Part shown: positions 6,039 through 13,774 of the stretch, piece by piece
Layout of the letters: each line of letters starts with the position of its first letter
Position numbering within the stretch: position 1 is the stretch's first letter
Assembly (NCBI GenBank): GCA_964404985.1
Contig: CAYOMD010000004.1
Coordinates: 1 to 64,000 of the forward strand
DNA length: 64,000 bases
Reading direction: 5' to 3'
From: Hankyongella sp964404985
GTDB taxonomy: Bacteria; Pseudomonadota; Alphaproteobacteria; Sphingomonadales; Sphingomonadaceae
The notes under the pieces: model-generated
Told to the model about the DNA's origin: nothing
What the model saw: only the letters and a program-made list of their open reading frames with translations
Databases searched by the model: none
Made by a program: the position numbers and the translations under genes

Positions 6039-6671
6039 ATGACCGGGGCCGAACGCCGTGGGCTGATGTTCGTGCTGTCCTCGCCGTCCGGCGCGGGCAA
6101 GTCCACGCTGGCGCGCGCCTTGCTGGAGAGCGACCCGGACATCAGCATGTCCGTCTCCGCGACCACCCGGCCGATGCGCGCCGGGGAGATCGAGGGGCGC
6201 GACTATTATTTCGTCGACCCGGCACGCTTTGACGCCATGGTGTCAGAAGGGGCCTTCCTCGAGTGGGCCAAGGTGTTCGACAACCGCTACGGCACGCCGC
6301 GCGCGCCCGTGGAGGCCGCACTCGACCAGGGTCGCGATGTGCTGTTCGATATCGACTGGCAGGGCACGCAGCAGCTCCATCAGGCCCGGCCGGAGGATCT
6401 GGTGTGCGTGTTCATTCTGCCGCCATCGATTGCCGCGCTGCATGCCCGCCTGCAGAGCCGGGCGCAGGACTCAGCGGCGGTGATCGCCGGTCGCATGGCG
6501 CGCGCCGCCGGCGAGATCAGCCACTGGGCCGAATACGACTATGTCCTGGTGAACGACGACCTGAGCCTTTGTCTGTCGCGGCTGCGGAGCATCCTGGCGG
6601 CGGAGCGCTTGAAGCGCCGGCGCCAGACCGCACTATCGGAACTTGTCCGCACGTTGATGGCGGAGGCATGA
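6039..6671 (+). CDS. gmk: Guanylate kinase
   Basis: 210 residues. It phosphorylates GMP to GDP with ATP. The P-loop SSPSGAGKST lies near residue 20, and the GMP-binding region TTRPMRAGEIEGRDYYFVD follows. A second start at 6066 (MFVLSSPSG) would give the more usual length, so the first nine residues are uncertain. It overlaps the Do-like protease gene by 4 bp (ATGA at 6668-6671). Confidence 0.96.
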   Translation: MTGAERRGLMFVLSSPSGAGKSTLARALLESDPDISMSVSATTRPMRAGEIEGRDYYFVDPARFDAMVSEGAFLEWAKVFDNRYGTPRAPVEAALDQGRDVLFDIDWQGTQQLHQARPEDLVCVFILPPSIAALHARLQSRAQDSAAVIAGRMARAAGEISHWAEYDYVLVNDDLSLCLSRLRSILAAERLKRRRQTALSELVRTLMAEA

Positions 6672-8200
6672 AGGGAACACGCCTGATGATGCGTCTTGCA
6701 CGCAAGGGAGCCATGGCCATGGTCCGCCTGAGCAAAACCACGTTGCTGCTCGCGGCCGGCGTTGTCGCCGGTGCGGCGCTTGCCCTGCATTATTCCAACG
6801 ACTGGCCGCGGGCACAGACGACCGGGGTGGTCGCCGCCCCTGAAGGGCTGGACCGCGCGGCCCCGGCCAGCAATCAGCAGGTCATGCTGTCCTATGCGCC
6901 GGTGGTCGAGCGGGCGTCCCCTGCCGTCGTCAACATCTACACCGCCAAGGTCGTCCGCCAGCGCCGCAATGCGATGCTGAGCGACCCGCTGCTCCAGTTC
7001 TTCTTCGGCAACCCCAGCGGCTTGTCACGCGACCGGGTGGAGCGCTCGCTGGGGTCGGGCGTTATCGTCTCGGCCGACGGCCTGATCGTCACCAACCGCC
7101 ATGTGGTGGGAGATGCCGACCAGATCCGCGTGGTGCTGGCCGACCGGCGCGAGTTCGAGGCGAAACTGATCCTCTCCGACGAGCGCTCTGACCTGGCGCT
7201 GATCCGCGTCAGCCCGGGTGCCGAGAGCCTGCCGGTGTTGCCGCTCGGCGACTCGGACCGGATCAAGGTCGGCGATCTGGTGCTGGCGATCGGCAACCCG
7301 TTCGGGGTCGGCCAGACCGTGACCCACGGCATTGTCTCGGCGTTGCGCTCCGGCGGCGACGGACCGACCGCCTATCAATATTATATCCAGACGGATGCCG
7401 CGATTAACCCCGGCAACTCGGGCGGCGCGCTGGTCGGTATGGATGGCCGCCTGCTCGGCATCAACACCTTCATTTATTCGCAGTCGGGCGGCTCGGTCGG
7501 CATCGGCTTTGCGGTGCCGGTCAGCCTGGTGCGCACGGTGATCGCCGGAGCGGCCACCGGCAAGATCGTGCGGCCCTGGATCGGGCTTGAGACCCAGTCC
7601 GTCGACTCGGAGCTGGCACGTACGCTGGAGCTGGAACGGCCGATGGGCGTGCTGGTCAACCGTGTCTCGGCAGCCTCGCCAGCGGCCCGGGCCGGGATCG
7701 AGGCGGGCGACATCGTGCTGGCGGTCAACGACATCGCCGTCGCGGACCCGGAAGCCCTGCGCTTCCAGATCGCTACCCGTCAGCCGGGGCAAAGCCTGCG
7801 GCTGCGGGTGATGAGCAAAGGCAAAATCGCGGTCGTGCCGGTCACGGCGGTGGCCCCGCCGGAAAACCCGCCGCGCGATATCACCGTGCTGGGCGGGCGC
7901 ACGCCGTTCACCGGCCTCAAGGTCGCCAACCTCTCGCCGGCACTGGCGCAGGAGCTGGCGGTGCCGCAGGAGCGCGGGGTGATCGTGCTTGAGGCCAGCG
8001 GCCAGTCGCTTGCCGCCCGGCTCGGGATGGTGCGCCCCGGCGATATCCTGGAGACTGTCGGCGGCACGTCGGTCGATACGGTCAAGGAACTGGCTGAGGC
8101 GGCAACGGCCTCCGGTAACGGCATCCGCTTCAGCCTGCTGCGCGGCGGCCAGCGCGGCGCCTGCGTCATCCAGCCGCCGAACCAGGCCTTTTGCCGCTAG
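6668..8200 (+). CDS. Do-like (HtrA family) periplasmic serine protease
   Basis: About 510 residues from the ATG overlapping the gmk stop. Later starts at 6686, 6713 or 6719 would shorten the N-terminus. A hydrophobic signal/anchor (LLLAAGVVAGAALALHY) is followed by the trypsin-like domain. The catalytic triad is His in TNRHVVGD, Asp in RSDLALIRV and Ser in NPGNSGGALV. Two C-terminal PDZ domains follow: one around PMGVLVNRVSAASPA and one around RGVIVLEASGQSLA. Expected role: envelope protein quality control. DegP, DegQ and DegS subclasses cannot be separated here. Confidence 0.93.
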   Translation: MKGTRLMMRLARKGAMAMVRLSKTTLLLAAGVVAGAALALHYSNDWPRAQTTGVVAAPEGLDRAAPASNQQVMLSYAPVVERASPAVVNIYTAKVVRQRRNAMLSDPLLQFFFGNPSGLSRDRVERSLGSGVIVSADGLIVTNRHVVGDADQIRVVLADRREFEAKLILSDERSDLALIRVSPGAESLPVLPLGDSDRIKVGDLVLAIGNPFGVGQTVTHGIVSALRSGGDGPTAYQYYIQTDAAINPGNSGGALVGMDGRLLGINTFIYSQSGGSVGIGFAVPVSLVRTVIAGAATGKIVRPWIGLETQSVDSELARTLELERPMGVLVNRVSAASPAARAGIEAGDIVLAVNDIAVADPEALRFQIATRQPGQSLRLRVMSKGKIAVVPVTAVAPPENPPRDITVLGGRTPFTGLKVANLSPALAQELAVPQERGVIVLEASGQSLAARLGMVRPGDILETVGGTSVDTVKELAEAATASGNGIRFSLLRGGQRGACVIQPPNQAFCR

Positions 8201-8235
8201 CTGTGAGCGTGCTGACTTTAGATTGATCCGGGTCT

Positions 8236-8337
8236 CCCCTCCCGTTCACGGGAGGGGTGGTGCGTAGCGCCGGGGTGGGTAAGGATACAGAGCATCCACC
8301 CCAGCCTATCGGCCGTCCCTCCCTCAGCAAGGGAGGG
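8236..8337. repeat. GC-rich inverted-repeat element downstream of convergent genes
   Basis: Two hairpins, CCCCTCCC/GGGAGGGG (8236-8257) and CCCTCCCT/AGGGAGGG (8317-8337), bracket a shorter GGGGTGG...CCACCCC pairing. The block lies between the convergent Do-protease and ptsN genes. It could fold as a long stem and act as a bidirectional transcription stop. No U-run follows a hairpin. Confidence 0.6.
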
Positions 8338-8369
8338 GAGAGTAATCAATCAAATGTCATCACGCTTTA

Positions 8370-8834
8370 TCAGGCGGCTTTGGGCTGTTCGCCACGCTGG
8401 AGTATTGCCAACAGCGCATCATCGTTCTGCGCGCCGCGCAGTTTCTCGCAGAAACCCTGCTGGCGCAGCATGCGCGATACCAGGGCCAACGCCTGCAGAT
8501 GCGTCGCGCCGGCGTCGCTGGGTGCTAGCAGCATGCAGACGATATCGACAGGTGCGCTGTCGATCGACTGGTAGTCGACCGGTTGTTCCAGGGTAACGAA
8601 GACACCCATGAGGCCCTCGATGTCCGGCAGCTTGGCGTGCGGAATCGCGATGCCGTTGCCGACGCCGGTCACACCCAGCTTCTCCCGTTCCAGGACCGCC
8701 GCCAGGGCGTGCGACGGATCGACGGAGTAGGCACGGGCCGCGATGTCGGCCAGACTCGCCAGCAGATGTTTTTTTGAGCCTGCGCGCAGGCGCGCGGCAA
8801 CGGCAGCATGCGAAAACAGCGAAGAAGATTCCAT
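8370..8834 (-). CDS. ptsN: PTS IIA-like nitrogen-regulatory protein PtsN
   Basis: 154 residues of the EIIA-Ntr family. The phosphorylatable histidine is His66 in GNGIAIPHAKLP. The downstream VDIVCMLLAPSDAGATHLQALALVSR segment is typical. It is the last gene of the lptB-rpoN-hpf-ptsN series, consistent with a regulatory link to sigma-54 and nitrogen or potassium status. There are about 150 bp between it and hpf. Confidence 0.95.
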   Translation of the reverse strand: MESSSLFSHAAVAARLRAGSKKHLLASLADIAARAYSVDPSHALAAVLEREKLGVTGVGNGIAIPHAKLPDIEGLMGVFVTLEQPVDYQSIDSAPVDIVCMLLAPSDAGATHLQALALVSRMLRQQGFCEKLRGAQNDDALLAILQRGEQPKAA

Positions 8835-8987
8835 AATTTTCTCAAATCAATGTCTGCGGCGGCAGCACGATCCGGCTGCCTTACCGCAGATTTCTCTCCA
8901 ATCCATGGAGATGCGATAAATATCGTGTATGCGCGAGGTGAGGGCTCGCGCCGGGTTCTGAAACAGGCCTTGAGGCAGGACGTGCTT

Positions 8988-9587
8988 TCAGGCCGATGGA
9001 TTGTCCTTCGGCTCGACCCAAGCCACGTTGCCGTCGTCCCGGCGGTACACCATCGACAAGCGATGGTTTGCAGCATTGCGGAACAAAAGCGCCGGCGTAT
9101 TGCGCAAGTCCAGCAACATCACCGCGTCGGACACGCTGACCTCGGGAATATCAGATGGCATTTCTGCAATAATCACAGGGCTATGGGTGTCGGGCAATTC
9201 ATCCTCCGACTCCCGGTCCTGCGACTGGAACACGACGTAGGCAGCCGGCAGGAAATCAAGATTTTCCTGCTCGGTCACGCCGTTGCCGTGGTGATTGGTC
9301 AGACGACGCTTATAGCGGCGCAGCTGCTTTTCGATCCGGCTCGACGCGAGATCGAAGGCTGAACGGGCATCCCCGCCATTGCCTTCGGCCTTCAGCAGAA
9401 TCCCCTGCCGGACGTGAAGTGCGCAATAGGCGTGAAATCCGGTGCCGCCCTCTTCCCGGCTCATGGTGACCTGGGCGCTGAGAGATCGGGAAAAATATTT
9501 ATCTGTGATTTCGTCCAGACGCATGCGTGCATGCGCGGGAAAGGCATCACCCAGATCTATGTTACGGCCAGAGACGCGGATTTCCAT
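8988..9587 (-). CDS. hpf: Long-form ribosome hibernation promoting factor
   Basis: 199 residues from the ATG at 9587, which has AGGGAG upstream. An in-frame start at 9629 is less likely. The N-terminal S30AE/YfiA domain (MEIRVSGRNIDLGDAFPAH) binds the 30S decoding site. The C-terminal domain (VSVSDAVMLLDLRNTPALLF ... NVAWVEPK) mediates 100S dimer formation, so this is the long form. It lies directly downstream of rpoN. Confidence 0.95.
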   Translation of the reverse strand: MEIRVSGRNIDLGDAFPAHARMRLDEITDKYFSRSLSAQVTMSREEGGTGFHAYCALHVRQGILLKAEGNGGDARSAFDLASSRIEKQLRRYKRRLTNHHGNGVTEQENLDFLPAAYVVFQSQDRESEDELPDTHSPVIIAEMPSDIPEVSVSDAVMLLDLRNTPALLFRNAANHRLSMVYRRDDGNVAWVEPKDNPSA

Positions 9588-9691
9588 GGGGGACTCCCTT
9601 GCTTGAGGGTTTGACGCGGCGTCATTCACGCTTCTTGTTTTTGTAACCTCAGCCTCCTGCGAAGACGTTTCAAGAGGTTATCGCACAGTAT

Positions 9692-11293
9692 TTACCGGTG
9701 AGCACCGGTTTGCCAGCTTGCCGATGCAGTGCCGCCATTGGCGATTGTCTTGGCGCGTCGCCGCTCGACACTCGACGGGATGCGCATCGACTCGCGATAC
9801 TTGGCTACGGTTCGCCGGGCGATATCGAAGCTTTCGCTCTGTAATATTTCCACCAGCTTGTCGTCGGATAGTACGGTCTTGGGGTCTTCTGCGTCAATCA
9901 GTTCGCGGATACGCATCTTTACCGCTTCTGCCGAGTGCGCTTCGCCGCCGTCTCCTGCCTGAATGGCAGACGTGAAGAAATATTTCAGCTCGAACAGCCC
10001 ACGCGGCGAGGACAGATATTTCGCCGTGGTCACCCGAGATACGGTTGACTCATGCATGCCGATTGCTTCTGCAATCATGCGCAGGTTCAGCGGACGCAGG
10101 TTGCGCACGCCATGCTCGAAGAAGTCCTGCTGCTGACGGACCAGTTCGGTCGAGACCTTAAGGATGGTGCGCGCCCGCTGATCCAGCGCCTTGGTCAACC
10201 AATTGGCGGATTGCAGGCACTCGGAGAGGAAAGCCTTGTCGGTGCGGTTTCCGGCTCGGCTTGCCAGCTCTACATAGTAGCGGCGGTTGATCAGCACGCG
10301 CGGCAGGGTCGCGCTGTTCAGCTCGACCCCCCAGCCGCCCTCCGGCGCACGGCGCACCAGAATGTCCGGCACGACCGTTTGCACGCGCTCACCACCGAAC
10401 GCGAGACCCGGCTTCGGATTATACTGGCGGATTTCCTGGATCATGTCCTGCAGGTCTTCGTCGTCGATCCGGCACAATCGGCGAAGCTGCGCCAGCTCAC
10501 CACGGCCGAGCAGGTCGAGATGATCGAGGAAGCACGACATTGCCGGGTCCAGCCGGTTCACCTCGCGCGCCTGGATTTTCAAGCATTCCGAAAGATTGCG
10601 CGCGCAGACACCACTGGGGTCAAACGTCTGCATTACAGCGAGAACCGTCTCAACCACGGTCTCCGGAATACCGAGGCGCAGCGCAATGTCGGTCAGCGGC
10701 TCGCGGATGTAGCCGGCTTCATCGACCAGATCGACGATGTGCGTTGCGACGAAACGCAATTCCGGATCCGCGAAGGTTTCGCCGACCTGCGCGAGCAGGT
10801 GGTCTTGCAGCGAGGTTTCCGCCACCAGGGTGGCATTGATGCCCGACGTGTCGTCATAGTCGCCGCCCTCGGCGATGCTGCCGGTTCCGGTAAGGCTGAG
10901 GCCCTCCATGCCGCTCATCGCGCCATCGGGCTCGCCGCTGCGGTCGCTTGGCGAGTCATTCTGATAGACGTTGTCCTCAACGGCGATATCGAGTGCGGCC
11001 TCCGGCGTCGTGCCTTGCGCGATGTCGTCGCGCATCAGCGCGGTATCGGATGCCGTCAGCGTGTCGCCATCGTCGAAGCCATCGCCGTCACCGCCATCGC
11101 TGTCGGTCTCGACCGCTTCACGCTCGCCCTGGTCCTCGCCGACTTCCAGCAGCGGGTTTTTTTCCAGCTCGGCAATGACAAAGCCTTCAAGCTCCAGGTT
11201 GCTGAGCGCCAGCAACTTGATCGCCTGCTGCAACTGGGGTGTCATCACCAGCTGCTGGCTTTGTCTGAGGTCGAGGCGTGGTCCTATGGCCAT
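9692..11293 (-). CDS. rpoN: RNA polymerase sigma-54 factor
   Basis: 533 residues. The N-terminal glutamine-rich activator domain begins MAIGPRLDLRQSQQLVMTPQ with QQAIKLLALSNLELE. A long acidic region II follows (many Asp/Glu, residues about 50-130). The core-binding and HTH regions end with the RpoN box (ARRTVAKYRESM), which recognises the -24 element. Full length. It starts 15 bp after lptB. An NtrC-type activator, its natural partner class, is encoded at 13773-15215. Confidence 0.97.
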   Translation of the reverse strand: MAIGPRLDLRQSQQLVMTPQLQQAIKLLALSNLELEGFVIAELEKNPLLEVGEDQGEREAVETDSDGGDGDGFDDGDTLTASDTALMRDDIAQGTTPEAALDIAVEDNVYQNDSPSDRSGEPDGAMSGMEGLSLTGTGSIAEGGDYDDTSGINATLVAETSLQDHLLAQVGETFADPELRFVATHIVDLVDEAGYIREPLTDIALRLGIPETVVETVLAVMQTFDPSGVCARNLSECLKIQAREVNRLDPAMSCFLDHLDLLGRGELAQLRRLCRIDDEDLQDMIQEIRQYNPKPGLAFGGERVQTVVPDILVRRAPEGGWGVELNSATLPRVLINRRYYVELASRAGNRTDKAFLSECLQSANWLTKALDQRARTILKVSTELVRQQQDFFEHGVRNLRPLNLRMIAEAIGMHESTVSRVTTAKYLSSPRGLFELKYFFTSAIQAGDGGEAHSAEAVKMRIRELIDAEDPKTVLSDDKLVEILQSESFDIARRTVAKYRESMRIPSSVERRRAKTIANGGTASASWQTGAHR

Positions 11294-11308
11294 GGGCTCA
11301 AGTCTAGT

Positions 11309-12091
11309 TCAGAGTTGGAAATTTTCGCCTAAATAGACGCGGCGGACTTGTTCATCGGCAACGAGGTCACGTGGGGTGCCCTCAAAGAGCACGCGCCCGT
11401 CGTAGATGATGCAGGCGCGGTCCACGATATCCAGGGTCTCACGCACATTGTGGTCGGTGATCAGCACACCGATGCCGCGCTGCTTCAGATGCGTCACAAG
11501 AGTGCGGATATCGGAGATCGAGATAGGGTCGATGCCGGCAAACGGCTCGTCTAGCAGCATGATCGAGGGTGCTGCCGCCAGCGCGCGGGCGATTTCAGCG
11601 CGCCGGCGCTCCCCGCCTGACAAAGCCATGGCGGAGGACTTGCGCAAGCGGGTCAGGCTGAACTCTTCCAGCAGTTCCTCGAGTCGCGCCATGCGCGTCG
11701 CCCGGTCGCCCTCAATAACTTCCAGCACCGAGAGGATGTTATCCTCAACGCTCAGACCGCGAAAAATCGATGTTTCCTGCGGCAGGTAGCCCAAACCACG
11801 TGCAGCACGCCGATACATGGGAAGGCCGGTGATATCCTGCCCGTCGAGGAGTATCCGGCCATGGTCCGGCACAACGAGACCCATGACCGAATAGAAACAG
11901 GTGGTCTTGCCCGCTCCGTTCGGGCCGAGCAGGCCGACAACCTCACCGCGGCGTACAGACAGCGAGACATCGCGCAACACGGCCCGGCGGTCGTAGCTCT
12001 TGCCGATCGCGACAATATCAAGACCCGGGGCGGCAAGGGTGGCCGCAGCAATGAAATCGGCCTCCGGCATCGACGTTGTTTGCTCAGTCAT
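11309..12091 (-). CDS. lptB: LPS export ABC transporter ATPase LptB
   Basis: 260 residues from the ATG at 12091 (MTEQTTSMPEADF). Walker A is GLLGPNGAGKTT, the ABC signature is ALSGGERRRAEIARAL, and Walker B is SIMLLDEPFAGIDP. It drives lipopolysaccharide transport from the inner membrane with LptFG and LptC. In many relatives lptC and lptA precede it, but here about 470 bp of non-coding sequence does. First gene of the rpoN cluster. Confidence 0.96.
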   Translation of the reverse strand: MTEQTTSMPEADFIAAATLAAPGLDIVAIGKSYDRRAVLRDVSLSVRRGEVVGLLGPNGAGKTTCFYSVMGLVVPDHGRILLDGQDITGLPMYRRAARGLGYLPQETSIFRGLSVEDNILSVLEVIEGDRATRMARLEELLEEFSLTRLRKSSAMALSGGERRRAEIARALAAAPSIMLLDEPFAGIDPISISDIRTLVTHLKQRGIGVLITDHNVRETLDIVDRACIIYDGRVLFEGTPRDLVADEQVRRVYLGENFQL

Positions 12092-12301
12092 TATCGAAAC
12101 CTTGTCCAGACTCCTGGGGCTGATCGGTTGCGGTCGGGGGTGCCCCGCGCAACAGAATGCATGAATCAAGCCCCATCAAATGGTTAAGCCATGATTGTTA
12201 AAGAATTATAACGGCCACATCGTGTTGGCCCGGTTCATGCATTGTGCATGCATACCGTATCATCGGCGCGGGTCAAAGCCCAAAGGCCGTCGTAGTCCTA
12301 G

Positions 12302-12435
12302 AGCCTTTCCGTTTTTGATTGAACCAGGGGTTCAATCAAAAAACGACAAGAAAGGCTCCAGACACAAGAATAGACCCTTTTTATCCGACCTTTGATGCCA
12401 TCACGATGTGATTCCATCAAAGTCGGAAAGGGTCT
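12302..12435. repeat. Two tandem long palindromes
   Basis: The first palindrome (12302-12357) has an outer stem AGCCTTTC/GAAAGGCT and a perfect 14 bp inner stem, TTTTTGATTGAACC with GGTTCAATCAAAAA. The second (12372-12435) pairs AGACCCTTT with AAAGGGTCT and TCCGACCTTTGATG with CATCAAAGTCGGA. They lie side by side between divergent lptB and the DUF2141 gene. They do not code for protein. Confidence 0.75.
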
Positions 12436-12439
12436 GGCC

Positions 12440-12525
12440 CAGGTCGAAAGTTCGCTCGTGGTGAGCTGGACGAGCCGCTCAGCCTTCTGTCCAAGCTCAG
12501 GGTGAGCGGAGATTTCCAAACTGAG
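12440..12525. repeat. Imperfect palindromic repeat, family D copy 1
   Basis: Contains CGCTCGTGGTGAGCTGGACG ... CAAGCTCAGGGTGAGCGG. It is related to blocks at 16715-16790 (opposite orientation) and 41690-41761. The arms CGCTCGTGGTGAGC and GCTCAGGGTGAGCG can partly pair. Intergenic, non-coding. With the preceding palindromes it fills most of the lptB-DUF2141 gap. Confidence 0.65.
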
Positions 12526-12562
12526 ATAGTGCCGCAGAGGTTCACAGTCTGACCGGAACCGC

Positions 12563-13048
12563 TCAAGGATAGAACAGCGGTATAGTCATCGTGTTCAGGC
12601 CGGCTGTGGCGGTGAACTCGGCCTCTGCGGCTTTGGGCTTGCTGTAGATGCGCTTGGTCCGTTTGGGGAAGCCGACGCCATCGGTAAACAGGCTGAACTT
12701 GCCGTTCAGGTTGCGGTCGTGCAGCACGGCAAGTGTGTAGCTGCCGGGGCCCGGCAGGCGGATGCAGGAAAAGACCGAACCGCCTTGCGGGGTCGGTGCG
12801 TCGACGCGGCGGAAGACCTTGCCGGCTTCCAGCAATTTTGTACCGCTCGCGAGAAACTCATCCGGCGCCGTCGAGTATATCTCGAGTCGCACCTGCCCTT
12901 TGCGGTCCTTGAAACCGGTGATCTCAACCCGCAGCGCAGTGTCCTGCGCGCCGGCTGCGCAGGCGCCAGCGTCAGGTCCGATCACCGTCTGGGCCACTGC
13001 AGGGGCAGACATAAGCATCAAGGCAAGCGCAAAAAGGCGCGACGACAT
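12563..13048 (-). CDS. DUF2141 family secreted protein
   Basis: 161 residues from the ATG at 13048, preceded by GAGG; in-frame starts at 13072 and 13102 (GTG) also exist. It has a cleavable signal peptide (MSSRLFALALMLMSAPAVAQ). The mature part matches DUF2141: ALRVEITGFKDRKGQVRLEIY, then SYTLAVLHDRNLNGKFSLF and DGVGFPKR. Likely a periplasmic or surface beta-sandwich protein of unknown function. It is convergent with nothing and is followed by repeats. Confidence 0.85.
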   Translation of the reverse strand: MSSRLFALALMLMSAPAVAQTVIGPDAGACAAGAQDTALRVEITGFKDRKGQVRLEIYSTAPDEFLASGTKLLEAGKVFRRVDAPTPQGGSVFSCIRLPGPGSYTLAVLHDRNLNGKFSLFTDGVGFPKRTKRIYSKPKAAEAEFTATAGLNTMTIPLFYP

Positions 13049-13110
13049 GGGCAACCTCACGATATAGCTCATACTCTTAGAGATATATTGGCGCGTTCGC
13101 ACCAGCCCAG

Positions 13111-13557
13111 TCAGGATGGACTGTGCGTCGATCCCGCCAGATCGCTCAGCGCATTGATCATCGGCGTGAGGTCATAGCCGGCATTGGCAGCGGCAGCGCA
13201 CAGGCGATCCGGCTCTTCCCCCGCAAGGGCACGTGCAGCCGCCCACACCATGGTCGAGCGTGCACCGGATCGGCAGAATGCCAGCACAGGGCCTTGGCAA
13301 ACCTCCAGTGCGGCATTGGTCGCCAACAGCACGTCCACTTCCAGCGGTCCGTGGCTCACCGGAATAGCGTAGTAATCGAGACCGTGGTCTTTGGCAGCCT
13401 GGCCGACGTCCGCACAGCAGGGCTGTCCGGGCATTTCATCGTCGGGGCGGTTGTTGATGATCGTGCGGAAGCCTGCAGCCGCGATCTCGGCGACATCGTC
13501 AGCGTCGATCTGGCCGGCGACGGCAAAATCCGGAGTCAGGTGCAGGGCTCGTAGCAT
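13111..13557 (-). CDS. TIGR01244/DUF442 family phosphatase-like protein
   Basis: 148 residues. The family fold resembles protein tyrosine phosphatases. The catalytic-type loop CRSGARST (CX5R) is present in LAFCRSGARSTMVWAAARAL. The N-terminus LHLTPDFAVAGQIDADDVAEI and FRTIINNRPDDEMPGQP are family features. In some bacteria this domain is fused to a sulfide-handling beta-lactamase-like hydrolase; here it stands alone. The substrate is unknown. Confidence 0.85.
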   Translation of the reverse strand: MLRALHLTPDFAVAGQIDADDVAEIAAAGFRTIINNRPDDEMPGQPCCADVGQAAKDHGLDYYAIPVSHGPLEVDVLLATNAALEVCQGPVLAFCRSGARSTMVWAAARALAGEEPDRLCAAAANAGYDLTPMINALSDLAGSTHSPS

Positions 13558-13612
13558 GGCGGCACCCTATGGCCGGACCTGGACCCTTGCAACAGGGTTT
13601 GCGGCGTGCGGT

Positions 13613-13684
13613 AGAGCAACGGGCTTCAAATCCGCATCAGCCGGGCGGCATGCTCAGAGCGGATTTCAAGCCCAAAGTTGCTCT
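13613..13684. repeat. 72 bp imperfect palindrome, family B
   Basis: Outer arms AGAGCAAC and GTTGCTCT enclose GGGCTTCAAATCCGC and GCGGATTTCAAGCCC, with a loop around GGGCGGCATGCTC. A related copy in inverse orientation occurs at 44463-44536. Non-coding and intergenic. Confidence 0.75.
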
Positions 13685-13700
13685 ATAAACCCATAAATCT

Positions 13701-13774
13701 AAAGCATCTTTGCCCCTTAAATGTGACATACCGCTCTATTCCGGATGTGAGTCACATTTAAGGTGCGATGCTTT
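13701..13774. repeat. 74 bp imperfect palindrome abutting the regulator stop codon
   Basis: AAAGCATC pairs with GATGCTTT, and TTAAATGTGAC with GTCACATTTAA, around an ACCGCTCTATTCCGG loop. Its right end overlaps the stop of the NtrC-type regulator gene (13773). It could terminate that minus-strand gene, although no T-run follows. Confidence 0.7.

Noticed and set aside
10052..11332. 426-codon open frame opposite rpoN
   Set aside because: Antisense shadow; rpoN shows all expected sigma-54 regions.
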